NCBI GenBank assembly: GCA_020636005.1
Contig: JACJYR010000007.1
Coordinates: 1 to 64,000 of the forward strand
Direction: 5' to 3'
DNA length: 64,000 nt
Source: Lewinellaceae bacterium
Lineage (GTDB): Bacteria > Bacteroidota > Bacteroidia > Chitinophagales > Saprospiraceae
Below the pieces are notes generated by a model. It was not told the origin of the DNA, did no database searches, and saw nothing but the letters and a program-made list of their open reading frames with translations. Both the position numbers and the translations under genes were made by a program. Shown in pieces: positions 7,964 through 16,354 of the stretch; positions within the stretch are counted from its first letter, which is position 1, and each line of letters starts with the position of its first letter.

Positions 7964-8467
7964 TCACTCGACCGGTAGCACAAACCAAAACCCACCATCT
8001 TCTTCAAAAGCACAAAGTGGGAAACCCTCGTCTAGTTCCAAGTCTATTTCATGCCCGTTGAAATCGAGTTGCGCCTCGACGATCTCTGCTTGGCATGTCC
8101 AAGGGGCAGTAAGTGAGGGTTCGCCACCATACGCCCAAAGTTCAACAGGTGCTTTACAAAACTGGTATTCCGTCGAGCGGAAGGTGGCCCGGCGCTGGTC
8201 AAAATTCCAGGCGAGTTCAAGGAGGTCGTAGCCTTGGCAGGAAAACGGTTGCTGCCCCGGCAGATAGAGTATGCAATCCTCCATTTCAAAATAGCCCAAA
8301 AGTAGTTTTTTGCATTGGCAGGGTTTAGTCGGAACATCGGTAGTTGTACAGTCTTCGGAGATGATCACCAATGGATCTTCGTTTTTGGTACAAGCTGCAA
8401 GCAACGTGCAGCCAAAAAGGATGGCAGTAAAAAGGATGTTTTTACATACGTGAATCTTTGATTTCAT
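7964..8467 (-). CDS. Small Cys-rich lipoprotein of unknown function
   Basis: The 167-residue product has a type II signal peptide with lipobox LLAAC (Cys about 26), so the mature protein is lipid-anchored. About eight further Cys follow, including the CQCKK cluster, suggesting disulphides in the periplasm or at the surface. No family is recognised. The ATG is preceded by the 18-mer TAAACTATTTGTGCCATG in near-identical form to the neighbouring gene at 8995. The two genes point the same way, 93 bp apart, and could be cargo of the plasmid backbone. Confidence 0.7.
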   Translation of the reverse strand: MKSKIHVCKNILFTAILFGCTLLAACTKNEDPLVIISEDCTTTDVPTKPCQCKKLLLGYFEMEDCILYLPGQQPFSCQGYDLLELAWNFDQRRATFRSTEYQFCKAPVELWAYGGEPSLTAPWTCQAEIVEAQLDFNGHEIDLELDEGFPLCAFEEDGGFWFVLPVE

Positions 8468-8468
8468 G

Positions 8469-8479
8469 GCACAAATAGT
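8469..8479 (-). promoter_or_regulatory. ACTATTTGTGC motif abutting a start codon
   Basis: On the minus strand ACTATTTGTGC ends one base before the ATG at 8467. The same word is at 2658-2668 and 8997-9007, with a variant at 9232-9242. It resembles a degenerate -7 box (ACTATTTG against TAnnTTTG). If it works as one, the transcript would start at or next to the ATG. Confidence 0.35.
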
Positions 8480-8495
8480 TTAGTGATGATTGCCT

Positions 8496-8513
8496 GCCTG
8501 CCTGTGGGCAGAC
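8496..8513. repeat. Dispersed palindrome GTCTGCC-N4-GGCAGGC (minus orientation)
   Basis: The minus strand reads GTCTGCC-CACA-GGCAGGC, the same arms as the palindromes at 37447-37480 and 37781-37798. It lies in the gap between two minus-strand genes and may belong to a REP-like family. Confidence 0.6.
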
Positions 8514-8560
8514 AGACTGGATGTGATGAAACTTTTTTTCCCTTTGTGATAAACAGGGGG

Positions 8561-8995
8561 TCACTCGTGTATCTCGCAAGCACCGTACATTTTGACGTGG
8601 ACGGTTGGTTTGCGGGCATCTATCTCGACGAGGGCTGGTTTGGCGGCATGGAAAAACCGAACGAAGTAAAAGCCGGGCTGGGGCAGGGGACAAGTAATGG
8701 AAAACCCCCGACAGAAGCCGTGTTTTATGAAATAGAGCGGCCTACCAATATCCTCGGCGTAGTAGATGCGGAAAGGGATGACCTCCTTCAAATCGTAGAA
8801 CTTTGAAATGAACTGTGTCCTGAAAAAGGAGGGGAACCTTCCTACCGTGAAAGTGCTGTCCCCGTAGGTGGCGCAGCGTGCGTTGACGAAACAGCGGACC
8901 ACCTGCTGGTCAACGGGCTGGAGTTTGGCCAAATCGAGTTGGGCAAGGCAGGTTGAACCTGACAAGAGGAGAAGGGCAAAGAGTGAGTTTTGCAT
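8561..8995 (-). CDS. Small exported protein of unknown function
   Basis: The 144-residue product has a signal peptide (MQNSLFALLLLSGSTCLA, cleavage after about residue 18) and a mature part with four Cys. No domain is recognised. The start at ATG 8995 directly follows the same TAAACTATTTGTGCC leader as the gene at 8467, suggesting shared control. Distinct overlapping frames on both strands lack signals and look like shadows. Confidence 0.62.
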   Translation of the reverse strand: MQNSLFALLLLSGSTCLAQLDLAKLQPVDQQVVRCFVNARCATYGDSTFTVGRFPSFFRTQFISKFYDLKEVIPFRIYYAEDIGRPLYFIKHGFCRGFSITCPLPQPGFYFVRFFHAAKPALVEIDARKPTVHVKMYGACEIHE

Positions 8996-8996
8996 G

Positions 8997-9007
8997 GCAC
9001 AAATAGT
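8997..9007 (-). promoter_or_regulatory. ACTATTTGTGC motif abutting a start codon (second copy)
   Basis: The sequence from TAAACTATTTGTGCC to the ATG at 8995 is identical to the one before the gene at 8467. A variant ending in ATTATTTGTGC lies at 9232-9242 with no obvious gene behind it. Confidence 0.35.
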
Positions 9008-9153
9008 TTAAATCCTTTGCAGAATGAAAAAATGAATAAAGGGTACATAAGGGACTTGAACAGGTCCCCTGCGGGGATGACAAAAACTGGCGGCGCACGG
9101 CAAGACGGAAGGGAGACGTTGACAACCGGGCGGGGTAGGGCAAGGCAAGGAAT

Positions 9154-9280
9154 GTTGCACGTGGTGCAGGCTGCACCATTGCACCAAAAAAATAGGGGAT
9201 GATGCAAATGATTGAAAATCATGGTTTTATAGCACAAATAATCCCTTTGCGAGGCTGGTGCATTGCACCAACGTGCAACA
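9154..9280. repeat. Inverted TGCACC-rich repeats downstream of the helicase gene
   Basis: GTTGCACGTGGTGCA (from 9155) and the segment TGGTGCATTGCACCAACGTG with following CAAC (9257-9280) are imperfect inverted copies about 100 bp apart; a further TGCACCATTGCACCA follows the first. The words match those of the 3095-3325 repeat. The region 8996-9290 is otherwise empty. Confidence 0.5.
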
Positions 9281-9290
9281 AAAAGCTTGG

Positions 9291-10889
9291 TCAAACAGGT
9301 TTTTCCTGGTCGTCTGGAGCGGCACCTGGGTCATTTTCCCGCCGATAAGTGGCAAGTTTCCGGCTGATGGTCGTGTGCGCCCAGTCAATGTCGTACAACT
9401 GTTTCAGTTGTTTAGCGATGTCCCGGAAGGAGGTGCCGTTCTTGATGCGCTCGTCGTAGGCGTAGCGGACGGCCTCTGTCTCTACCTCCGTATGGTCTTT
9501 CGCAACAAGATGGGCCTGTTCGGGCGAAAACCCATAGAAATCATATTGGAGGCATGCGCCGTCCCTATGGATAACACAGTCGATCACGTGTGTTTCGTCG
9601 TAGGCCTGGATGCCGTCGCTCCGGTTGCGGCATTTGGTCTGTTTGATGTACCGCTTGTCTGGGTCTTGCTTTGAGAAGCTGATGGCGACGACGCTTTTGG
9701 CAAAATTGTCAAGGTTCTTTGCCCCGGCAAGGTGGCGTGACTGTACGGGCTGGCTCAAATCCCGTTTTGGTGTGTGGGCGATTACGAGGATGGTAAGCGG
9801 TGGGTAGCGGCGCTGCAGCGAATTCAGTTTTTTCATCAACTTGGTGGCCACGGCCGGATCCTGGCTTTCAGATGCGATGTAGGTGATGTTGTCAATAATA
9901 ATCAGTTCGGGCTTGTACATCTCCACGTCGCGCTGGATTTCGTTCATTATCTGTTCGTCGGCGTTCTCGAAGTCGAGGAAGTCGGGGTTGAGGTCGGAAC
10001 GGCGGTAGTTTTCGTTGAACCTGTACTTCTGCTTGTCAAGACTATAGCGGGCATATAGTTCGTTGTCCTGCATTTCAAAATCGTAATAAAAAGTGAGCTT
10101 GGGCTTGGTCTCGTTGGCGAATTCCTCTATCCCTGTGAACATCGGGGCACCGCGGCTGGCGGCATCGCCGATTTGGAAGGCGAGGATGGACTTGCCGCTA
10201 CCGGCGTCGCCGAACAATATGCAGACTTCGTTTTCCTTGATGAGGTTGCCACAGATGCGCCGGCTGGGCGGCTCTTTTTCACCAGCGTCCATGACGTCGT
10301 TCATTGGGCGCAGCCGCAGTACTTTTGCCGGGTTGAGCACCCTTGTGTGACGGCCTATCTCTTCGTACAGTTCAAAAATATCATGGCCCAGATCCTGTGC
10401 CATGTGCATGAAACGCAGGCCCTGCCGGGTGGCTTCCCTGCGCATGTGCAGCTCGTACAGGATCCGGCAGTGGTTTTCCAAGTGTGCGCCGGACAGCACT
10501 GAATTGGAGCATTCGGCCGGGTAGTGCGGCGGCACGGAACCTGGTTTCATTTCGATGACATTCCCCTCTTTTTTGATTGCGCTTTCGCCGAGCAGCCCCA
10601 TGCTTTTCAGCTCGTGGGTGACCGTCAGCAGGTCAATCTTTTCGGTACGTTTGGACAAATTGTCCATGGCGGCAAAGATACCCTGGTGCTTTTCGTCAAA
10701 AAAGGCGGCTTTGGGCAGGTAGCGCTTGACTTCCTGGAAAGCACCGGTGGTGAACAGGGCAGCGCCGATGACAGCTTTTTCTGTGCCGGGGTCGTGTTGC
10801 AGCGTGACACCGAATTGGGCAAGTTGTTCCTGTGAAAAATGGTAGTCGCCTTGCCCGGAGCTGTGAGCGTGACGGTTTTTGCTTTTCAT
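9291..10889 (-). CDS. Plasmid-type replicative helicase: DnaB N-domain plus RepA/AAA_25 RecA-fold ATPase
   Basis: From ATG 10889 the product has 532 residues (the frame extends to 10964 without support). Residues about 30-190 resemble the DnaB N-terminal domain: PGTEKAVIGAAL, FFDEKHQGIFAAMDNL, KIDLLTVTHELK. They are followed by a RecA-fold ATPase of the AAA_25/RepA type with Walker A GDAGSGKS, Walker B ELIIIDNI and VIAHTPKR. A C-terminal tail (RDIAKQLKQLYDI, TTISRKLATYRRE) looks like a small HTH. Such proteins unwind plasmid or phage DNA at the origin. The dnaG gene upstream on the same strand suggests a primosome pair. Confidence 0.82.
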   Translation of the reverse strand: MKSKNRHAHSSGQGDYHFSQEQLAQFGVTLQHDPGTEKAVIGAALFTTGAFQEVKRYLPKAAFFDEKHQGIFAAMDNLSKRTEKIDLLTVTHELKSMGLLGESAIKKEGNVIEMKPGSVPPHYPAECSNSVLSGAHLENHCRILYELHMRREATRQGLRFMHMAQDLGHDIFELYEEIGRHTRVLNPAKVLRLRPMNDVMDAGEKEPPSRRICGNLIKENEVCILFGDAGSGKSILAFQIGDAASRGAPMFTGIEEFANETKPKLTFYYDFEMQDNELYARYSLDKQKYRFNENYRRSDLNPDFLDFENADEQIMNEIQRDVEMYKPELIIIDNITYIASESQDPAVATKLMKKLNSLQRRYPPLTILVIAHTPKRDLSQPVQSRHLAGAKNLDNFAKSVVAISFSKQDPDKRYIKQTKCRNRSDGIQAYDETHVIDCVIHRDGACLQYDFYGFSPEQAHLVAKDHTEVETEAVRYAYDERIKNGTSFRDIAKQLKQLYDIDWAHTTISRKLATYRRENDPGAAPDDQEKPV

Positions 10890-11160
10890 AACTATTCGTT
10901 TTAGATAAAGCGGAATGAGCCGACATTGCCACTGGGCATGCCGCCGCAATAACCTGGCAATCATTTAGCTGGGCAAAGGTGGGGCAGACTTATGCAGAGC
11001 AGTAAAAAAACTAATAGGGTTGTGGGAAGTGGTCCAAATGTGTGTGGAGTCGCTAACTACGGATGATTTTGAAGGGGCAATTTAAGGATTGGCTTGTTAA
11101 CTTCAAAAATGTTCTGTTATTTTATTTTGCTAACTACGGGTATGCGCATACAAATTGTGG

Positions 11161-11194
11161 CGGGAAGGTGGGTAAACCTGCCTTCCCGTTTTTT
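11161..11194 (+). terminator. Intrinsic terminator downstream of dnaG
   Basis: CGGGAAGG (11161-11168) pairs with CCTTCCCG (11181-11188), with inner GGT/ACC pairing, followed by T6 at 11189-11194. The U-tract is right for plus-strand transcripts. The hairpin also sits just past the dnaG stop on the minus strand, so it may act in both directions. GCTAACTACGG occurs twice (about 11052 and 11129) between it and the helicase gene. Confidence 0.65.
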
Positions 11195-11209
11195 CATGCT
11201 GAGGGCATA

Positions 11210-13090
11210 TCACTTAATCACCATCCCCAATGTTTCAGCCAATCCCCTCCTGATTTCGTTGAGCCTTTCCTGTGCGGTCAATAAGCGGGTTGTTTGCGTT
11301 TCGTCACCGCCCGGAATGTTGCGGAGGCGCTGAAGGTTTTGTTCGCAAAAACGGTTGACCATGTTCAATTTTAGGTGGGCGATTGCTTTGGTGATGAGGA
11401 CGATCTGATCTTGTCCATTTGAGTGTGTAGATGGGAAATGGCCAATTTCCTCCCAATATGGGCCGGGCTCGATTTTCTTGAAGAGCACTTCTACTACCAA
11501 CCCGCTTATGGCCAGGTCTTCGTGCGAGGTGAAATGATGCGGTGCAACGGGTTGTTTTGACTTGACCAGTTCGATGCTTTCCCTGCAAATACAGAGGCAG
11601 AGCGGGTCTTCAAAATGCTCCAAGATATCCTCGATGCTGCCCAGGATAAATTCGGCAATGGTGGTGTCTTCTTTTGGGCCGAGGGTTTCGGCGCCGTGTT
11701 CGAGGAGGAGCCTTATAAGGTAGCGTTCGTAGGTTTCCTTTTGGGGCGACAACATTGAGGAATGATTGGATCCCCTCGGAATGACAAGTCGCTGCCTTTC
11801 AGCCAAAGCCCGAACGGTTTTGGCGGTTTCCTGGGCCAAAACCTCCTCGCCCAAACCAACGAGTGCTGCGCAGTCTTTGACGAAGAACGAGCGCTTGAGC
11901 GGATCAGGCACATGGGCGATGCTGTCCACGATGTTGTGGACAGCGGCGGCTTTTTTGACTGGATCGTTGCCGGCACCGGAGAGCAGGGTATTGGCTTTGA
12001 AGTTGATAAAATCCACTGCATGGTTGGTGATGAACTCCGTAAAAGCGTTGATACCTACTTTGCGCAAAAAGCTGTCCGGGTCATCGGGGTGGGGGAGGGG
12101 GACGATTTTCACGTTCATGTCCAACTCTAAAGCTAAGTCCAGTCCACGGAGCGTTGCCTGGATGCCAGCCGGGTCGCCATCGTACAATATTTTCAGGTTG
12201 GTAGAAAATCGGCGGATGAGCAGGAGCTGCTCCGATGTGATTGCTGTGCCGGCCGAGGCTACTATGTTTTCGATACCTGCCTGGTGAATGGCAATCAGGT
12301 CGGTGTAGCCCTCGACAAGGATGCACTCGTCCTGTCGGCGGATCGCTTGTTTAGCCATGTGAATGCCGTAGAGGGTTTGGCCTTTTTGGTAAAGTGGGGA
12401 TTCTGGTGAGTTGAGGTATTTTGGATGGTTTGATTGCTGGATTGTTTCATTGTTGATGGTACGACCTGCAAACGCAATTACCTTACCGCCGAGATTAGTG
12501 ATTGGAAAAATGACCCGGTGGCGGAAGAAGTCTTTGCCGGATGGGGTGGTCAACCCGAGTTTTTGTAGGTATTGGAGTTTGAAGCCCGCTTGGGTAGCGG
12601 CTTTTTTGAGGGCATCCCAATTGTCGGGAGCATAACCAAGGCCGAATTTTTGGATGGGGGCTTCGGTGAAGCCCCGGCTTTTGAGGTAGCCCATCCCGGC
12701 ACCGGGCAGGTTTTCTTGGAAGAATTTAAGGGCGTAATCGTTGACGATAAAAAGGCTTTCTTCTTCCTGTTGGGTTGCCAGTTGTTCCAGTGTGGGCTGC
12801 ACTTCTTGTATTTCGATATTGTACTTTTTTGCGAGCCAGCGAAGTGCTTCCGGGAAGCTGTAGCCTTCGTGTTCCATCAGGAATTTTGCCGCGTTTCCGC
12901 CTTTGCCGCAGCCGAAGCATTTGAAGATGTTGCGGGCGGGCGAGACACTGAAGGATGGGGTCTTTTCGTGGTGGAAGGGGCAGCGGGCGGTAAAATTGGC
13001 CCCGCTGCGGCGAAGGGGCAGGAAGTCTTGGACGACTTCTTCGATGCGGGTAGTTTCGAGGATGTGGCGGATAGTTTTTGGCGGTATCAT
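11210..13090 (-). CDS. dnaG: DNA primase DnaG
   Basis: The 626-residue product has the full DnaG layout. The CHC2 zinc-binding domain shows CPFHHEKTPSF and CFGCGKGG (about residues 37-64). The catalytic core with DnaG N-domain starts FFRHRVIFPI. The TOPRIM domain has ILVEGYTDLI (about 271-280) and ILYDGDPAG. The helicase-interacting C-terminal region is less conserved. It makes RNA primers at the fork. Length is normal for a chromosomal primase, so this could be the housekeeping copy; its position beside a plasmid helicase and initiator argues for an element-borne copy. It diverges from the sigma factor gene at 13209. Confidence 0.93.
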   Translation of the reverse strand: MIPPKTIRHILETTRIEEVVQDFLPLRRSGANFTARCPFHHEKTPSFSVSPARNIFKCFGCGKGGNAAKFLMEHEGYSFPEALRWLAKKYNIEIQEVQPTLEQLATQQEEESLFIVNDYALKFFQENLPGAGMGYLKSRGFTEAPIQKFGLGYAPDNWDALKKAATQAGFKLQYLQKLGLTTPSGKDFFRHRVIFPITNLGGKVIAFAGRTINNETIQQSNHPKYLNSPESPLYQKGQTLYGIHMAKQAIRRQDECILVEGYTDLIAIHQAGIENIVASAGTAITSEQLLLIRRFSTNLKILYDGDPAGIQATLRGLDLALELDMNVKIVPLPHPDDPDSFLRKVGINAFTEFITNHAVDFINFKANTLLSGAGNDPVKKAAAVHNIVDSIAHVPDPLKRSFFVKDCAALVGLGEEVLAQETAKTVRALAERQRLVIPRGSNHSSMLSPQKETYERYLIRLLLEHGAETLGPKEDTTIAEFILGSIEDILEHFEDPLCLCICRESIELVKSKQPVAPHHFTSHEDLAISGLVVEVLFKKIEPGPYWEEIGHFPSTHSNGQDQIVLITKAIAHLKLNMVNRFCEQNLQRLRNIPGGDETQTTRLLTAQERLNEIRRGLAETLGMVIK

Positions 13091-13208
13091 AGACAGGAGT
13101 GTTTGATGTTAGAACGATTTATTAGAGCTGGCAATTATTTTCTGTAGGTAGCATCTATCTTCGGGCGGTGAATTGAGGTAATATCATGTTTAGTGTGTGA
13201 GTTTTTTA

Positions 13209-13763
13209 ATGTCAAACCAACCAACACTCGACGAACTCCTGGCTGGATGCCAGCGCAACGACCGCCGCAGCCAGCAGGCGCTGTACGACCATTTCTATAC
13301 GTACGCGTTGGCAGTGGCATTGCCTTATTGCAACCATGCCAACGAGGCGAGGGAGGTGCTAAACGAGGCTTTTCTGAAAATTTTCACTGGCATTGGGCGA
13401 TATGACCCCGCACAGTCCTTCACTGCCTGGCTGCGGGTCATCGTCGTGCGGACCGCCATCAACCGTTACCACCACCGGATGCGGGAGCCCGACTGGCTCG
13501 AACTTGACGAGGCACTGATGTCGTTTTCCAATGGCCCTGACGAAAATTTAGACCGGCTCTCGGCAGAAGAAATACTGCGGCTGGCCCAACAGTTGCCGCC
13601 TGCCTACCGCCTCACACTCAACCTGTACGCCATCGAGGGATATTCCCATGCTGAGATTTCCGAAATGCTAAGCATTTCCGTCGGGGCGTCGAAGTCCAAC
13701 CTGTCCAAAGCAAGGGCGAAATTGCGGAAACTAATAACGCATTTGAAAGGGATTCTTTGGTGA
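13209..13763 (+). CDS. ECF-type RNA polymerase sigma factor
   Basis: The 184-residue product from ATG 13209 (an upstream GTG at 13197 is possible) has a region 2 helix set (QALYDHFYTYALAVALPYC, EAREVLNEAFLKIF, FTAWLRVIVVRTAINRYHH). A region 4 HTH follows (AQQLPPAYRLTLNLYAIEGY, HAEISEMLSISVGASKSNLS). This is the small Bacteroidota ECF family. Such sigma factors are usually followed by a membrane protein; here an unknown cytosolic protein and then a membrane-anchored barrel protein follow, which may be its partners. Region 3 is absent, as expected. Confidence 0.9.
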   Translation: MSNQPTLDELLAGCQRNDRRSQQALYDHFYTYALAVALPYCNHANEAREVLNEAFLKIFTGIGRYDPAQSFTAWLRVIVVRTAINRYHHRMREPDWLELDEALMSFSNGPDENLDRLSAEEILRLAQQLPPAYRLTLNLYAIEGYSHAEISEMLSISVGASKSNLSKARAKLRKLITHLKGILW

Positions 13764-13891
13764 TTTTTAGAAAAAAAATGCCGTGAAATCTGTGACTTTT
13801 CTATGCTGATACCAGTAAATTGCAGCTTCCATGATAATGCCCGATATTATCTCATACAAACTTTCACCACCTGCAAAAAGAGACTGGCAAG

Positions 13892-14620
13892 ATGAAAAAA
13901 GAATTGGATAGCTTGGAATTTGACAATTGGTACGTCAAGCAAACTTGGGCTACTTTGCCCGAAGAACTGGATAGTTTAGGCTCAAAACTGCTTGAGTTCA
14001 TGCACACCAAGTCTTTTGGTGGAGCCTGTACTACCCATTTTTTTAAACATGGGGAGACAGAAGGCATGGACGGCTTTTTCTACTTTGACAGCCCGATGAA
14101 CGAGCGTCTGGCGCATTACCTTATTGAAAAGGAATTGGTGTGCTATGCTGGCAAACGCTCCTTTCACGGCATGAAATACAAGTCGTGGACTTTTCAAAAG
14201 GATAGCGGCATTTCAGAGAAACTGATGGCAATAAGAGAGGAAATCAAAGAACTTTTGACCGATAGCCAGCAACGGAAAGAAACCATCAAAAGGGCAACCA
14301 AACTTTATCTTAATCGGCACGGCGATATGTATTTGAGGTGGTTGTTCAACACCCACCGTTTTGGGGTTCTTGCTGGTGGTACTGAGGATTTTGTTTTGAA
14401 GGAAGGAAACAAATCCTTTGTTCTGGTTGAAAATGTTTGCCCAGAATTCGTAGAGGCAATCACCGAACTTCAGGATGAGGATAAGTTGAAAATAAATTCA
14501 AGTGGCTACGTTTTGCCCGGCAAAAAATTCAAGTTCTCAATGTGGGGGAAAGAAGGCAATGACCCATTACATTCTTTCGTATTCGGGGAAGAGGGAATCC
14601 TCCAGCCAAATTTGCACTGA
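13892..14620 (+). CDS. Protein of unknown function, 242 residues
   Basis: No signal peptide or membrane segment is visible and no family is recognised. The product is rich in aromatic and charged residues: FDNWYVKQTW near the start, GACTTHFFKHGETEGMDGFF, then a helical stretch (about 105-150) and a strand-rich end. The start ATG follows an A/G-rich leader. It lies 128 bp after the sigma factor gene on the same strand. Its A+T content is higher than that of both neighbours, which may indicate a separate origin. Confidence 0.55.
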   Translation: MKKELDSLEFDNWYVKQTWATLPEELDSLGSKLLEFMHTKSFGGACTTHFFKHGETEGMDGFFYFDSPMNERLAHYLIEKELVCYAGKRSFHGMKYKSWTFQKDSGISEKLMAIREEIKELLTDSQQRKETIKRATKLYLNRHGDMYLRWLFNTHRFGVLAGGTEDFVLKEGNKSFVLVENVCPEFVEAITELQDEDKLKINSSGYVLPGKKFKFSMWGKEGNDPLHSFVFGEEGILQPNLH

Positions 14621-14772
14621 TAAAGTTTTTATTGCGGCTTCGAGTGCTGTTGTATACCGGAACATCCTCATTTTTTTAAAAAAAGAACCCTGCCAAGGCA
14701 ACCCCGCCGCCCTGCTATTTGAATAGTTAAAAGACGGCCTATCCAGTCATTCCCTATTCAAAAAGATAAAGC

Positions 14773-16146
14773 ATGGCAAACTTTGACTTCTTCGACCAAT
14801 TTGGAAAAAAAATGCGTTCCCTGCGCCCTTCGTCCCGTACAGCGGGGGAGGACTGGCAGGTACTCTCCCAACGCCTCGACGCCGTGATGCCAGAAGCGGT
14901 GCCTGCTCGCCAACGCTGGCGGCTCGCCGCTGCCGCCCTGCTGTTGCTCCTTTTGGGGTCAAACCTCTGGTGGGGTTTTACCTTCCGGCAACAAGGCCGC
15001 TCCATCGAACAGTTGTCGGCAGAAGTGGCGGCATTGAAAAAAGCCCCTGCAACCGCTGAAAAAACAACGACATGCGAAGAAGCGGACGTCTTGCGGAAAC
15101 AGGTGGCCGCCCTTCAATCCAGCCTCGATAAGGTGACCTTAGCATTGAAAAACGCCATTGCTTATCCACCTGCAATAGCCTTCCATCAATCGGGCGTATT
15201 TTCAAAAAAAGATGGTGAAACAGCCACTGAAGTGCCTGAACCTTCAACTGTAATCCTTTCCAGTGGGCTAGCTGCACTTGCTGAAAATGAAGGGCAAACA
15301 ATAGCCAAAGTTCACGGCGATTTTTCATCAAAAACAAGCGAAGAAAGCGAACCCAACGGAATGGTTCAACCTGTGTTTGGTCCGGAAACCGAACGCCTGT
15401 CAAACGTACTTTCCAACCCGGAAAAGCTGCCTGCCCTTGATTTTTTGCCTTTGGAAATTCCCCATCGCCACCCACCTTTTCATTTTGACAGTGACCTTGT
15501 GATGATGCCAACGGAATATAAAAAAGACGAATTGTCATTCACCAGAAAAGTTGCCAAAACATTGTTGCCCAAGGCTTTCAGCATAGGCGCAAGCGGGGGT
15601 TGGCTGTACCCTCTCGAACCAGACATGGGGAACCAGACGGGCTACGGTTACGGATTGAAGGCAGACCTTGCTTTTTCCCGCCAGTTCAGTTTGTCGGCTG
15701 AATGGGGCAGGGTAATGCTACACTATAAGGCGCTGGCCCAGGATGCTGCCATTGGCTTGCCCTCGCTGCCACTGCCCTCGCCGGAACACCAGTTTTTAGA
15801 GATGGACGTGTCGAACCAGCGGCTCGTTTTCTATGGGCTGGGCTTGCGGTACAAGTGGATGCCGAATAGTTCATGGCACCCGTTTGCCAGCCTCGGTTGG
15901 TCGGGCATGAAGGTGTCTCCGTTCACAGCGCAATACGAAACAGCAATGGCGGGCAGCATTTTCAAAGGCGCACATTCTATCCAGCAACGGAGCGGATTGA
16001 AAAATTTCGCACGGCTGGGGGCTGGGGTCGAATTCCCTTTGGGCAAACGCTTCGACTGGTCGCTGGAAGGCTATTATCTGCACGCGTGGCGAAACGGCGA
16101 GCCGGATATAGTAGGGGTGCGGACAGGGTTGAGCTTTATTTTTTAA
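14773..16146 (+). CDS. Membrane-anchored protein with coiled coil and C-terminal outer-membrane-type barrel
   Basis: Of 457 residues, 1-50 are cytosol-like and basic, 51-70 are a clear membrane span (LAAAALLLLLLGSNLWWGF), and about 74-125 form a short coiled coil. A low-complexity linker reaches about residue 255. From about 270 to the end is a PorT/OmpA-like beta-barrel pattern with alternating strands (SIGASGGWLYPL, YGYGLKADLAFSRQFSLSAEW) and a terminal aromatic LSFIF. In Bacteroidota, ECF sigma operons often encode an anti-sigma-like anchor and a separate barrel; here they are one chain. A barrel in the outer membrane and a helix in the inner membrane would make the protein span the envelope. 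Function is unknown. Confidence 0.65.
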   Translation: MANFDFFDQFGKKMRSLRPSSRTAGEDWQVLSQRLDAVMPEAVPARQRWRLAAAALLLLLLGSNLWWGFTFRQQGRSIEQLSAEVAALKKAPATAEKTTTCEEADVLRKQVAALQSSLDKVTLALKNAIAYPPAIAFHQSGVFSKKDGETATEVPEPSTVILSSGLAALAENEGQTIAKVHGDFSSKTSEESEPNGMVQPVFGPETERLSNVLSNPEKLPALDFLPLEIPHRHPPFHFDSDLVMMPTEYKKDELSFTRKVAKTLLPKAFSIGASGGWLYPLEPDMGNQTGYGYGLKADLAFSRQFSLSAEWGRVMLHYKALAQDAAIGLPSLPLPSPEHQFLEMDVSNQRLVFYGLGLRYKWMPNSSWHPFASLGWSGMKVSPFTAQYETAMAGSIFKGAHSIQQRSGLKNFARLGAGVEFPLGKRFDWSLEGYYLHAWRNGEPDIVGVRTGLSFIF

Positions 16147-16171
16147 TGAACGCCTGATATTTAGCCTTTGC

Positions 16172-16203
16172 GGCAGCAGGAGAACAACTGGGGTACTGCT
16201 GCC
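16172..16203 (+). terminator. Hairpin after the barrel gene
   Basis: GGCAGCAG (16172-16179) pairs with CTGCTGCC (16196-16203) 26 bp after the stop of the upstream gene. No T-run follows, so its terminator role is tentative. Confidence 0.4.
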
Positions 16204-16354
16204 AATGGAGGTTGACCGGCAGGCTTTTAAGATATGGTTTTTTGGGGTTAAATAAGCTGGTTGGCGGCGGGTTTCTTCTGAAAAGGGGAAACTGCCGCTA
16301 CCAGTTTTTACTCAATTCGAATCAATTTTTCACATCGCTATAAATCCTTTTACA

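Noticed and set aside
8842..9294. 150-residue minus-strand frame across 8842-9294
   Set aside because: It runs through the repeats and the exported-protein gene in another frame and lacks motif or signal peptide.
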